This document shows positions 33,024 to 45,850 of a stretch of DNA of 64,000 nucleotides, one piece after another (the first letter of the stretch is position 1; each line of letters opens with the position of its first letter). The translations under genes were made by a program, and so were the position numbers. The DNA lies in the NCBI GenBank assembly GCA_021234155.1, contig JAJEKV010000398.1, forward strand, positions 45,138 to 109,137. The letters run 5' to 3'. Source of the stretch: Isoetes taiwanensis. Taxonomy: Eukaryota > Streptophyta > Lycopodiopsida > Isoetales > Isoetaceae. The notes under the pieces were generated by a model. That model saw nothing but the letters and a program-made list of their open reading frames with translations. It made no database searches and was not told the DNA's origin.

Positions 33024-35131
33024 CGGCAAATTTTTCATAATATAGTGGCAGCATATGAAGGAGTTCATTGGGCCCTCTTCTATATTTAAAATTGGATTTT
33101 GCTAAAGCTTATGATAGTGTGAAGTGGACTTTCTTGGATGCCATGGTTTTGAAATTGGGATTTGGGTCTGGTTTCCGATCTATGATGCATGAAATGTTGA
33201 TTTCTGCTAAGGGGGTAGTACTGTATCATGGAGAACCATTGGTGCTTTTTCCAATTGAACGTGGAATAAGGCAAGGTTGCTCTTTAGCTCCTATTTTGTT
33301 TACTATAGTGGCAGAAGGACTTTCGCAACTATTGCATGAGGCTGAAAAGGATGGTTTGGTAAAGGGATTATTATTGGTGGAAGGTGAACAGGTTTTGGTT
33401 AATCAGTTTGCAGACGATACCTTCTTGCTAGTGGATGGTGAAGAGAATAATGTGCAGATACTCAAAAAGATTTTGGATATATTTTCAATTGCATCTGGTT
33501 GTCTCCTTAATTGGGCTAAGTGTAGTGCCTTATGGGTGGGGAAGGAAGCAGTTCCGCATTTTTTATATGAGTATGCCTGGAAGGTTGTTTTACCATATGC
33601 AAAGACAAAGCTTCTAGGAGTCCCCTTTGGTCTAGATATTGACATGAATGAAGCATGGGATGAAATTATCTTAAATTTACAAAGGCAACTGATTTGGTGG
33701 AGAGGTTCAAAGTTATCCTTGGCAGGTAGAACCTTGGCAGGTAGAATTCAAGTAGCTAAGTCAGTATTGAACAATACGCATATTTATTTGGGTTCAGTTC
33801 TATTGGCTCCAGCTTCTAAGTTTGCAGAGATAAAAAAAATTGTAAGAGATTTTGTATGGTGTACCGATCAAGGAGGCACTGTGAAGGTGGCGTGGAAGAA
33901 ATGTATGTTTTTAAACAACAAGGAGGACTTGGTATGTTGGATCTTTCTTTACAGGGTAAGGTCTTAGCTTCTAAGCTATTGTTCAGTTTGTTGAAAGATG
34001 ATTGTGCATCACCAGGTATGAAGTTACTTAAACAATCAGTAAAGAAGTCTATGGTTTTTCATAAGCGAGGTGTGAGAATTGAGCTCCCTTGGGCATTGTT
34101 ATATCCATTGAAAGCTTATTCACACGCCTCTCCAGTACTGAAAGGCTTGCTTCGGGCCTGGAAGGTAGTCCAACAGGTGATTACATTTGATTGGGAAGCT
34201 TGTCTCCAGGCATCTTCCCCCTTTCTGTGGTTGCCTTTGTATACTCATGGACAACTACACCCAGTTGTAGAATTTATGCATGTGCATTCCCAAGCGAGGT
34301 GGAGAAGAGCATGGTATTGACATTGCTCCTTGGCAATGGTTTCAGGAGACATATGGGTTGTTGGATAAAGATATCAATATATGGGATTATGTAGCAAGTG
34401 CTCTTCCTCTAATTAAGAAGGTGGGTAACAAGAGATGCTGGAACTTTGTTCAAGGTATTAAAGAAGGCAAGAAGCTAGTAAGTTCATGCTACAGATTGCT
34501 TACCTCCTCAAATACTTTATCACCTTCTCAAAAATGGCACTTACAGACTTTGTCTTCTCAATGGCAATCCATCTGGAACCTTGTTTGGTCTAAATATAAT
34601 CCTCCAAAGGTAAATGTTCTACTTTGGCAGGTGATTCATCGCTCTTTGAGAGTTAATAAGATGGTTCATCTCTTTAAGCCGGGAGTAAGCCCACTTTGCC
34701 CAATGTGTGAGCGGTGCATTGAAACATTGGAGCACTGTTTATATTTGTATGTAGAGCTGAGCAGTCTTAGGTCCTGGCTGCATTCTCTTTTTGGAGTATC
34801 TTTGGATAGTCAGCACTTTCTTTTGGGTATTTATCCAAATCAGGATTGCATTTCACATGGCAAAGTCTTGGCTAATATGGAGTGTATGGAAGCGAATGCG
34901 AAGAAAGGTCTTTTATGATAAGCGTATTTCTTCTCAGGTGGTGCTTCAAGAAATTCGTAAGAAGTTGTATAATTGCTTTCAGATCTCCAATTGGCCTGAT
35001 CGTATTAAAATTCCAATATGGAGTGATCATCTAAAAGTGATCGATGCTTCAGGGACATTTCTTACTTCTGGAAGTACTTTGTAATATTTTGAGTGTATAA
35101 TATGAAGTAAAACACGTTCTTCAAAAAAAAC
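33024..35131 (+). mobile_element. L1-type LINE, 5'-truncated, with 15-bp target duplication
   Basis: The target duplication AATTACACTTAAGGT is identical at 33009-33023 and 35132-35146. The element starts inside RT. ORF2 then shows KLDFAKAYDSV (33090), RQGCSLAPILF (33270), the catalytic FADDT box (33410), SLAGRIQVAKSVL-like thumb sequence (33715-33765), and a C-terminal zf-RVT with FKPGVSPLCPMCERC and an EHCLYLY His/Cys pair (34675-34745). A short A run (35123-35130) is the tail. At least two frameshifts (near 33920 and 34290) break it. The perfect duplication suggests a fairly recent insertion. Confidence 0.9.
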
Positions 35132-35146
35132 AATTACACTTAAGGT

Positions 35147-36904
35147 TTCAAAAATAATGGGCAGGTTAACGCTTGAGAATTTTACGATTATTGTTTGCTA
35201 TAATAAAGAGCTATAGTACCAGCATAAGAATTAAAATCAACAAAAGAAGCTATGCCTGTGCCATAAATCGAAAACCTAGAAACATAACATAGAAGCCATG
35301 TTCTATAGTGCATTGCTTTTAGTGAGATATTTGCATCATAAGAAACGAAATGTTAATCTATCTAGATGGTTAATAAAGCTCGCCTGCCTTCAATATTATC
35401 CCCTCCAATCTATTATATACTAGATAAAAATAAATGACATTTGATGCACTCAAGTTGACCTTCTTCGATAAGGCATTCAATGCAGTGATCAATGAAGATA
35501 AAATAACTTCTAATATACAGTCTAAGAGGAGACTCATACCATGATTTTTGGAAAGATTGGCTGGAAAAGCCCAAAAGAATATTTACCTAACAATTGCAAT
35601 GGATTCTCAGCATTGTCCTCTATCCTCATTAATCCATAACAATAATTGGCCTCCCATCTTTCCTGCGTACATTTGAGATGGACCGTATTATGCAGCCATC
35701 GAAAAAATATAGATTAGAGGTGCTACATATCATTGTTCTAACCTTTCCCAATGCTATCTTATTGAAGTTTTGACAATTAAATAAGCTAGAAATACTATAA
35801 ATAATGGTGGTTAGACGTGATATAATATTACACTGAAAAAAATTAGGTCCGTTACTGCATGAACGAAAATCGTTGCAAAATATCATAGCACCTGATGTAA
35901 GATCATCAACAGTTTATTGATCAGGATTGTCAATGAGAGGTTGTTGTTGTATGTTATAAAATGCACCATTTCCTGGATATAATTGAAATATTAGTTTGTT
36001 ATCCATGCTTTTCATTGCAGAGCAAATTTCTACCTAGTATAATTACGTGAGACATAAACCTACAAGCAACAATGTAGAATCTAGTTAAATATATGTTTGA
36101 TCATCAGAAATGCAACGTTACTTGAAAAGTTGTCTTTAAGAATAGTTTCTTATTTTTGCCTACAGGTGCGAAAGACTCCCTAGATCAATAAACATACTGT
36201 GAGACAAGTAGAAACATGTTACGTACTTGCAAGTGCATTCATAATAATTCGGCATTGCCAACACCCATACGAATGCCTGGATTTTATGTTCAGACTTACA
36301 GTATGGCACAAAAAATTTCAAAGCCTCTTGACAAGCAATTCAATATCTATATTTTCCTTCTGCAAGTTGACATTTAATAACTACAAGATGAATAACCCAA
36401 AAATAAAGGGTTAGCAATTCCAAAACTATAAGAAATAATAACCTGTGGACTAGGACATTGGATGAAGACATCATCATCACCAGCCCTTAGCAGCTTTCAA
36501 AATTGGGGTTGTGTCCGTAAATTTGTAAAAAACTTAAACCTTTATTGTGCATGGCATTGGCAAGATATTCTGATATTCAATTGGTTTGAAATATACTTGT
36601 AAACCCAAGAGCCATTGTGCATCTGCAATGCTCTCTATAAGTCTGAATGATCCATGAATAAAAAACATTTATTGGATGCAAGATCCCTGATAAGACAAAT
36701 GTACGGGTCTTGGGAAGATTGTGAACTGGATAATTGCATGTAAGAAAATACATTGTTTGAAATCCCTAAGAGATCGATGCTGTGTGTTATATTTTGATCA
36801 AGCATTGATGTTTCTGGCAACTGAACTCTGATCGGTGATGAACAATGATGGCCTGGCCCTAGCAATTGGGCCCTTGGGAATAGATTGAACCCATCCATTA
36901 TCTT
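35147..36904. other. No recognisable gene
   Basis: AT-rich DNA with short frames only. Confidence 0.4.
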
Positions 36905-37125
36905 ATTCTAATTTCAAAAAGAAAAAAGAAAAAGGGGAATAGGAAAAGGAAAAAATGGAAAAGGGGAAGAGGATGAGGAAAGGTGGAAAAGGGGCACGTA
37001 AAAAAAGTGGGAAAAAGGAATGGAAAACGGCATCGGAAAAAAACAAAGGAAAAACAAAAGAGAGATGGAAAAGGGGGGAGGAAAAGGAAAAAGGGTACAC
37101 GAAAAAGGGGAGAATAAGAATAAGA
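36905..37125. repeat. Polypurine tract next to a LINE 3' end
   Basis: A/G-rich with GGAAAAAGG words, like 22079-22562. It leads straight into the (GAATAA)n tail of the minus-strand LINE. Confidence 0.85.
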
Positions 37126-37785
37126 ATAAGAATGATTTTTTATCGTCCACTGAGACCAATCGGCCTATGGGACCCAGAAGGAGCGCAGCAAACTTATTAC
37201 TGTCCGGGTTAAAAAACCCCCCGCCCCGAAGGGTTTTCGAGGGAAAAACCATGGCAGTAATAAGAATGCTGTCAAATTGTACAAGTATACATCATCATGA
37301 AATAAATGTATATATACATGTCAAGTGTCTGCCCGAGGACATAGTTGATCTCGCATGTCCATAACCTCCTGAAGGTATGATCCCAGCACCCATACGGATG
37401 TTGTGCTCAATGTCACATGTAACGGCTGGCCAGGCCTGACCAACTGCATAGCGCATCCGGATTTGATAACATGCTGGGCAACTTTGAAGGGTATGAGATT
37501 CATCCTCAATGACTCCCATTTGGCAGCATTGACAGAGCCTGTCCTGGCATGGCTCATCAATCCATCTGCCCGTCTCAATTTGAAGATGATGTGCCCCTAT
37601 GCGAATGGAGGCAATGAGTCTGCGCCTTTTCATGGGCAAATGGGTAAGCAGGTAGCATTGCGGGCCTCGTTCCAATGTGGGATTTATGTGGCGCTGGTAG
37701 TGTGATGTCTTGACATGTTCAATGGCATTGGCATCCCAAAGCTTGTTGAGGAAGCAAGCGTCATGACGGAGAGGATGCACGTAGT
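37110..37785 (-). mobile_element. LINE 3' fragment, hairpin-tail family
   Basis: Minus strand. The ORF2 C-terminus (37780-37330) has ASIRIGAHHLQIETGRW, then CQCCQ and EDESHTLQSC, closely like the copy at 22740-23201. The 3' part holds the AAAACCC/GGGGTTTT stem (37211-37236), TGGACGATAAAAAA and an (ATTCTT)n tail at about 37112-37133. RT is missing through 5' truncation. Confidence 0.8.
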
Positions 37786-38235
37786 GATGCTAGAGTGAAC
37801 AATAGAAAACATGGTGCCAAATTTTGATAAGATGGTTGGTGCATATGGGTATGTGCACAGTAGGCAGAAAAAGTAGCCATTATTTTTGTCCGCAATATGA
37901 TTTTCGAAAAATGTGAACCATTAATGAGGTTGCAATGAATGCACAAACATGTCCTATGAAATTCAGCCATGTGGATGCCAAGTAAGCCTGCTCCTTCCTC
38001 TACTTGCCAACTAATACTGACTTTGGTAAAAAATGTGCAAACCTCATTGGTCGCGAGAAACATGACGTGGAATTCTAGCATCCAAGTTATGGGCCATTTT
38101 GAGGGATACAATAAAACTAAAAAATATTTTATAATGAGACCAAGAATAATGTAATAGTAAAATAAAGATTAACAAATAAAAATGCGTTAAACGCCTAAAT
38201 ATTTACTGCGTTAAGACAAACTAATTAAAAGTGTG
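37786..38235. other. No recognisable gene
   Basis: Unassigned sequence between the LINE and a group of small palindromes. Confidence 0.35.
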
Positions 38236-38345
38236 TGATGTCTATGATATCATAGATGAATTATTTTTGGAAAAGGTCCGTGCCTATGATGGCATAGGCA
38301 CACAAAGATTTTTCAAAAAGTAAAACCCTATGACGGCATAGGAAG
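38236..38345. repeat. Three clustered small palindromes of CTATGA-N-CATAG type
   Basis: TCTATGATATCATAGA (about 38240), GCCTATGATGGCATAGGC (about 38282) and CCTATGACGGCATAGG (about 38327) are near-perfect inverted repeats about 44 bp apart. Confidence 0.7.
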
Positions 38346-40509
38346 AGCTGATTTCCAAAGGATGGTTGAGATGGGAGATTTGCAAGTAGGCCTTTTCCAT
38401 CAAATCTCCTAAAGATATTTCCAAAGCGAACGCCAGATTCGGATTGTCTTGTGCTAGTCAGGCAGGCATAAGTTTTTTGACTTAGGATGTTATGATATCA
38501 TACTGATTTTACTTAAGATTGGCTATTGTTCAGACGACAGAAATATATTATACAGTGGCTAATGCTAAAAGCCATTAAGATGGCATAGAAAGTGAATTAA
38601 AGATGGCAACGACAGAGTTTCATTTGGATTGGATAAGGATGTGATGTTATGGACTGAATTTGTGTGATTAGTTATTGCTTTGATGGCAATGTCATTTTAT
38701 TTCTTCCCTTTTGTCTAAAATGGACGTGTAGCATAGCATTCCTAGACAGTGCCATCATAGCAGTGAATTCTTGATTTATTAACTTGTACACAGGTTGAAG
38801 ATGAATGTTAGAAGACATGATGGTGGGAGCAGGCTTGTTAATGTTTGTGAGATGTTTTATATTGGTTATTATAATCCAGATGCAAAAAAAAAAGCCATCT
38901 TCAATACAATGCTGCCTAATCATCATAAAAGAGTTGTCAGTGCATACTAGAAGCCTCAACGTTTAATCAACACTTTGTTTTAAATATTCTCCAAACCATG
39001 GAATTGGATTGTTGATGCATTTTCTAGTTTTAGTACAATTATTATCTGTGAATTGAGGAATTGTATTGCAATTGATATTGACAAGGACTATGTGGCATTT
39101 ATTAAAGAATTAGTTCTCTGCAAAGTATGCCTGATGAGAACCAGGAACTTGGTGCTAAGGTTGCTGATGGTAATGCTAAACCAACAAGTTCTAAGGCCCA
39201 ATCACCATCAATAGGGAATACAGATGACCTTGCATGTTTTATTGACTTCATTCCTCTTGAAGACATGAAGAAACTGGAGGAAAACATTAAACACACAAAT
39301 AAAAGGATAATGAAGAAACTTTCTTCTAAAGATGTTCCTCTTGATATTTAACAGGTTCCTCTGACATTTTTCTAAAAGTGTTAATTTTTTTTAATGAAAA
39401 ATATCTTTCTTCCTCTCTTTTTGTATGTCTTGCCAGTTGTGTAATTTTTTTTTTTTGAATGCACGTTGAATTTTATAGTTGTCTCCCAAATAATGTTTAT
39501 TTAAATTGCAATCTATTGTTTTGATAAATTTTTGTAACCAAAATTTCAAAATAGGCTAAATTTCCATTTAAAAAAAAAAAGGAGTATACAATTGCATTAC
39601 AGGTCATTACTACGTTTGTTAGATCACCTTCTTAAGAGTAGAAATGGACTCATATGGAGCATCTTGGGTTGGTATTGAAATGGGCCTTGAACAAATTTAG
39701 ACATTATCTTCTTCCCTCACAATTGAATTCAGCAAATATAGTATGTTTACATCAAGGGGGGTTTGCACATGTATTTCGTAGAATATATGTGCGTGGATGG
39801 AGAAGGGGTTTTTTTGAAAAAAAATGTACATATACATGTGGTGTCTCTTACGTTGTGGCGCTTCGGGTGTATGCATTTTCACGGTTTCGGGAGGGTTTTC
39901 TTCGATCAGCTAAGGGATTAGAATACGTTTTGAGGGCTGGGAATCTGAAGCTTGCTGCCAGATATACGTTTAAGAGATTTGGTGTTTCGGAGGTAATCTT
40001 TTGGTTTTTTTTTGTCCTGTTTTGAGGTATTTTTTGATATGCCTTCTGTCGGATTCAGTGGATAAATGCCTCGTGAGCTTGATCGACAGACAAATGCTTG
40101 GAAAGCTAGCTTCACAATCTGGATCCAGCAGAAGCCATACATTATGTTTTAAGGTGGAAATGGCTGATATGCTCTAGGGCCGATTTGGTTATGCCTTTAG
40201 ATGCATGCCAAAGTCGACTTCTATGTATAGAAGGCCAGACTTGGCAGACAGTATTTAACAAGAGCCAGGTGCCATTTTGCCATGTTGGCTCCTAACAGAC
40301 AGATTTTCAAGACATTCAAGAGTCTTCTTTAATCTGGCTTCCGATATTCAAGCATGATTTTACAGATACACAGGTTAGTCTTTATTTGCACTATTATTTT
40401 CATAGATGAACACACAAGATGTATTGCAGTTACAGTTGTGTATTAAAATGTTTTTATTCTTGTGTATGTGCCTTAAGCTTTATAATGTAAATGTTAATGT
40501 TGTCTGCAG
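38346..40509. other. No recognised gene; short unassigned frames
   Basis: A hydrophilic frame at 39127-39351 and a basic frame at 39654-40025 are unassigned. The latter lies upstream of the squalene synthase exons, but does not resemble that enzyme's N-terminus. Confidence 0.35.
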
Positions 40510-41973
40510 GTATCGAGATGTTATCGTAGATGTCACAAAGAAGATGGGTGCCGGAATGGCAAAATTCATTGTTGCAGAGGTCTGTTTTGTGTGCACCACC
40601 TTAATGTTTAGCTAAAAGCATGCTAGTAATTAGTATTATTGTCTAACATTTATTACAGGTTGAAACAGTTACTGACTATGATGAATATTGCCATTACGTG
40701 GCGGGGCTTGTTAGTCGTGGCTTGTCCCGACTTTTTGCTGAGTCAGGCATTGAGGATCTAGCATCCAATGCGCTCTCAAATTCGATGGGCCTTTTTCTGC
40801 AGGTTGCTTTGATTTCATTTGTTAACCAAGTTTTTTTTTCCTAGATATAATGACTTTATGCTGGACAGAAAGTTACAAGAGACTATTTGGAGGAAATTGT
40901 TTAGGGTCTGGGTTCGGGACCTCCTGTAAGGCAGTCCTCTATGAGGACCCTTGGATCAAACAGGAGAATCTTGGCTGAGTGTCACGCGGGATTTTGTAAC
41001 AGAACAGAAAGGAGAACAAGAAAAGAACAAACAACAATGAGAGGAACTAAGACTTCCTTGATATCACTGAATGTACATGAGCTCTCGGAAATCGAGAGAA
41101 AAAGTGGAGATAAGGACTAAAGCTCATCTAAAAAACTGAGTTCTATCTCTACTCATATATATAGTACAACGGTCTTGGTCCCAAAATAGATGTTTGGCAG
41201 ATCACGCTACCAACTCATGGATCAAGGCCGGATTTTCTGCGAATCTGGTAGTGCCTTCTTTATGTGCCTGGAATCACACTGATTCTGGACTGTACTTCTG
41301 CAGGGCCGTCACTTATCTGTTCTCTGTCTCTTCTTGGACCCTGACATGGTCTTCGGCGTGGTCTTGGGCAGGGGTCTACTTCCCAATGCTTGACCTGGTC
41401 CTCCCTTATTCCTGCCCTGATCCGTGGTCTTCATGAATAGTCATGTACCTGGGCGTACATGAGTAACAGAAATTACCGAGTTGCCAGTGCCACGCATGTT
41501 TTGGCCACATGAAATTTGGAAAAAATATGGAGCTTCCCTTGAGGTAAGAATGTTGTCTTAGAACATCAACATTTTTGTACCTGGCTATGCCAATATAGTT
41601 AGTTTTCCTTGAGGTATTGGCATTACAATTCTAGCTTTCCCCCAGAAAAGTTGTATTAGGATTGAAGCGCGTGTGACATTGCAATGTGTGTGAATAGGAT
41701 TTCAAGAAAGAGGAAAATGAAGCAGCTGCTATTGCATGTCTTAATAACATGATCACGGATGCTCTTAGGCATGCTAAGAACAGTCTCCAGTATATGTCAG
41801 CTCTAAAGGATTCTTCTATTTTCCAATTCTGTGCTATTCCACAGGTATAATGTGCTATTTTCACTAAGATCGTATATTAATGCAATTTGTCTGATAGATT
41901 ATGGCAATGGCTACCCTTGCTCTCTCCTATAATAATGCTCAGGTCTTCAAAGGCGTTGTGAAGATAAGGCCTG
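40510..41973 (+). pseudogene. Squalene synthase pseudogene (partial, LTR insertion)
   Basis: Exons with GT..AG borders: 40510-40579 (YRDVIVDVTKKMGAGMAKFI), 40659-40802 ([24 protein letters not shown]), 40869-41544 (TRDYLEE, then PRMFWPHEIWKKYGA), 41698-41844 ([27 protein letters not shown]) and 41898-41973 (IMAMATLALSYNNAQVFKG). These match the central and C-terminal parts of squalene synthase, which condenses two farnesyl diphosphates at the ER for sterol synthesis. The DYLED Asp-rich motif is present as DYLEE. The third exon is split by a 571-bp solo LTR (40898-41468). The N-terminal exons (first Asp-rich motif) and the last exons (C-terminal membrane anchor) are not found, so this is a fragment. 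Confidence 0.85.
40898..41468. mobile_element. Solo LTR in squalene synthase exon
   Basis: Starts TGTTTAGGG and ends GAGTAACA (TG...CA), flanked by a perfect 5-bp duplication, GAAAT (40893-40897 and 41469-41473). Removing it with one duplication restores EEITELPVPRMFWP in frame. A TATATATAG box near 41155 fits an LTR promoter. No internal retroelement region or second LTR is present. Confidence 0.85.
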
Positions 41974-43297
41974 GTAAAAGAGTATTGTTCTTTCAATAGC
42001 TCTGCTCGTATTAACACTAGAGTGGTCCCGGGAACCATTCCTGGTCCATGGACCAGAATTGGTCCAGTTGACCCATTGCCACTTAAATCATTATATCTGA
42101 GAATAGAAGTTTCAATTTCGTGATATATCGTAACCATATCAATCTTTACTTGATTCTTAATGATCTTTGAGAATTTCAAGACCAATGAACTTACCTATAT
42201 ATTGTAGTGATTGTTCAAATATTAGAGAATTTGACAGTTTCTGTTATAGTTCAGAACTGCATTCTTGGGTTTTCCTAGCATAAACAGACCTAAATCTTGC
42301 TAAAATTGGAAGTATTTGTCTATTTATGATAGAACAGATTGATTTGTATGTTTTCAGCTTTGGTTGCTATCATCTAACGTCCGTGGAAGCTGGCAAACCC
42401 TATTTTATTCAAAAATGCTGCTTGCGCTTTAGAAATTATTTCTCTCCTATTATTACAAGTTTTGGCTTAGTTGTTGTGGCCATGGGTTCTTAACTATATG
42501 AAGTACAATTTTATGTTTTTTTGGAGTGTTCATAAGTTATATCAACTTCAAAATCTGAAAGAGAATTTCTTCTACAGAATTTAGGATAAAATTATACGTT
42601 AAAATGCTCCAACATCACCATCTATAAGTATCATAAGGGTAAGAATGATGCATTCTTCCTATATCTACATAGAAAATTACTCTATCAACTTGCATATAGT
42701 GTAATTAGGATTTAACCATGCAATTAACTAGTTTTAAATATGATGTACCGCCATAGGATTAACACATTAGAGGTTAAAAATTTGAGTTAATTCCAAAATT
42801 ATAAGCTAAAAATTCATCACTTACTAGCTAGTGATGTTTATTGACGAATGAAAGTGAAGATCGTGAAGTTTAAGTATAAGAATAAAAAATTAAATCATAT
42901 TACCTTTTATGCATCTTTTTTCAGCTTTGTAGAGAACATGCTACATTTCTCCAAATAGGCCTTCCAAATGGTTCAAAATATGACAAGGGACATATATATA
43001 GGTCCCTTATATAGATTATGTGGCTTTCTTGCAAAAACATACGGAGAAACATGGTTATTTTTTACTAGTATGAAACTGGTATATCCATTACTGCTATAAA
43101 TCATTAGAGTTTTAGTAGGATAATGTTACAAGTAGGTCATATTTCATGTATACTATATTTTTCATGAATGCAGGCCTTCCTTTGCAATATAACTCTCTAT
43201 TTTTATAATGAAATAACGTATTATTTAAAAGATATGAATATAATTAAACATCAACCATTTATGGTCTATAAGTAGACCAATTGTATAGAGCATATAT

Positions 43298-43299
<2 letters not shown>
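41974..43299. other. Intron or intergenic DNA, nothing recognised
   Basis: AT-rich. The next squalene synthase exon is not found here. Confidence 0.4.
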
Positions 43300-43336
<37 letters not shown>

Positions 43337-44430
43337 AAAGCAGGATTTTTATATTATTTGAAAAGAGGTCTAAGACCTTATTACAGTAAAATGGCTCCAC
43401 AATAGGCCTGATAATACATATAAGAGCTCTTGGTCACCAGATAGGCAGATTAGGCTCCACCTTCCAGCACAATGCCAAGGCTTAACCGCTAAACACCAAC
43501 CAGCAGAAAGTGATGAAGGCGCTCGATCTTCTTCCCTTGATTGCAGTACTATGGCCGCAGCAAACTATTTCCAGAGGATTAGACCACACCCTTAAGCCCA
43601 ATAATAAAGATTTCAGCGGAGGAACCCGTGTTGTACTAAAGAAAGCTACCTGCTTCTTCCCACAAACTCGGTACTATGGAGAGCCACCTTACATGTTTCT
43701 GGGGGAAGGTGGTTGTCAGAACCCTTGGGCAAGTGCTGGATACAAACCCCTACCTAAACTTGATTGTCACTGCCTGCTCCACCCACCTAGCTACTTCGAG
43801 ATCCACCTTACAAACCAAATGCAACACCAAAACAGCTGAAGCTCCTCCCTAAAGCACTGTGGACCAGCAAAAAGGATATTTGCTGATCCAAAGCATAGCA
43901 TCTGGTGTACACCTTGCTCAAGTCGGGCCTTCCTGGTCTCCCGCCCTAGAAAGCCCTGTGCAGAATCTCTGGCAACCACACAAGCTTCGCCACAGCAGCT
44001 CAATCATTTCAGGTATTCCCTAGCTAGGATAGGGATGGGCGAACCGCAAGAACACCTTAACCAAGAACATTCCTAAGTATGGAACAACAACACTTGCAAC
44101 CAAAGACAAACCCAACGGTCCAATGTTCCAGGCCCACTGAATCCACCTCTAGCTCTGGCACTGTCTTCTCATACATTAATCTGCACAAGGCTAAGGTATC
44201 TCAGTTCTAACAGATTTTAAACAGAACAAGAGCGAGCAACCCATAAGCTCCAATATTCCATGATATAATGGTATACCCTGATCCAGCAGCTGCAGTAAGT
44301 GCAGCTCTGAACCGCAGAGAGTGCGGCCTTCTACTGCAGTGAGTGCAGCTTGTCCCCATAATGATACCATGGTTTCTTACATTTAATAACATAAATTTTG
44401 AAAGGTGTGAGTGGAAGTCCATATAGATTC
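43300..44430 (-). mobile_element. LINE 3' part with RNase H-like remnant
   Basis: A T run at 43301-43335 is the poly(A) tail of a minus-strand element. Upstream on that strand, about 44003-43791 reads CVVARDSAQGFLG and later VRWISK, reminiscent of the RNase H domain at the end of some plant L1 ORF2 proteins. The reading is broken by stops and RT is not seen. No target duplication was found, so the upstream border is approximate. Confidence 0.5.
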
Positions 44431-45736
44431 AATTGGCGAATAAGTACCCCATAAATTCACAGTTGTTTGTGCTTAAACATTGCCCTCAAAGTTGCAAGCT
44501 CGTCTAACCAATTATTTTTTTCCTATAGAGAATTGTACGCATAAACTATATCCTAAAGTTGAGATCAAAATTGATTAAGATGTTATCTCTATTAATTTTT
44601 AAACTTCTAGTCCTGTGGACCAATAATGGTCTGCAAGTGAAACTGCACATAGCAGTCTAAGTTGACTTTTTATAGCCATAAACTTCCATTTTTTTCTTTG
44701 AATTTTTTTTTTGCATTGACATTTTGAGAATGTGATTTTTCAAAGTCACTTCTCGAGGCATAAATCTAGAATAAACATAGAAGACATATTTGAATTTGAT
44801 GCTATAAAGTTTAATCCAAATCTCAAGGTTATGATCAACAAATATTTTCATTACTAAAGTAAATCAGAAGCTATTCATATCCCAAAATTCAACTTGAGAT
44901 CAATTAACATAAGGAACTTATTGATTTTAAATGGACCTATGGACCAGTAAAGGGCTCAGGTACAGAAATCTTTCTTGATTTCTTGTGATCATGTCTTTTG
45001 CGTTTTTAATGAGCTTGTTTTTGCATTGGTTTCATATTATTTTAAACTTTCATAGTATGATTTTTTAGAGGACATCATAGAGTAAGTTTTGCTCTATATG
45101 GGGAAATATTAATCATTATTACAAGTTACCTAAAATTGAGATCAAAAGTGAAAGTTAAAATATGAAATTCAAGGCCAGCCAACATTTTTATGGGATGGAG
45201 GAACTTGTCAATTGCTTACATATCAAATATTAGCTCAAAATGCATTTCCCTGTAAAAGTTGTTGTATTTAAACTACAACTGCCTTCTGGGAACCATAATT
45301 GGTTTTGAGGAGGCAGAAAGCAGTTTCAACCCTGTCATGATGAATGGCCCTATCTTTCTTCACAGACATTAGATTGACATGTAGTTTTTTGTTTCATTTT
45401 TCCTATCTCGTGTAGAAAAATACCATGGTAATCAAAAAATTAAAAAAAAAAAAAAACATTTTGTCGAGTCGGTTTGACTTTATGTAAACATGAAGCTTTG
45501 CTAGAGCATAACTTACAAGAATGGAGGTATATATATTTATAGGTATTTTTCTAGTAGACCATAACCGCCATATAGGAACTCATAGATTCATCCATTGCTC
45601 CAGCGGGCCAGCACATTCTTCATATCTTTACCATGTCTTGGATAAGTGATTGGTAGGTATGTCTACATTTCCACCACACTGTACTCGTAGAATTACTGTA
45701 GTTTAGTTCATTCTCCTACACTGTAATAATTAACAG
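44431..45736. other. No recognisable gene
   Basis: AT-rich, with short A runs (for example near 45440). Confidence 0.4.
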
Positions 45737-45850
45737 GGTCTTCCACCGCAAGACTACATGAAAAAGAAAGAGAGTATAGCTAATGTTATTATCAGGAGGC
45801 TTGAAAAGACATTATTTCCAGGTCTAAGAGAAGCAATCAAATTTTTAGAG
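45737..45850 (+). pseudogene. Carotenoid isomerase (CRTISO)-like single exon
   Basis: Between TTAACAG and GTACCT, an open exon reads [18 protein letters not shown] and [19 protein letters not shown]. The K-K-E-x-IA..II-RLE..LFPGL pattern is found in CRTISO and related FAD-dependent isomerases and saturases of plastids. No other exon of the gene is evident, so it is called a remnant. Confidence 0.5.

Noticed and set aside
36903-37252. Phe/Pro-rich and Lys/Arg-rich frames
   Set aside because: Same cause: an A/G-rich tract.
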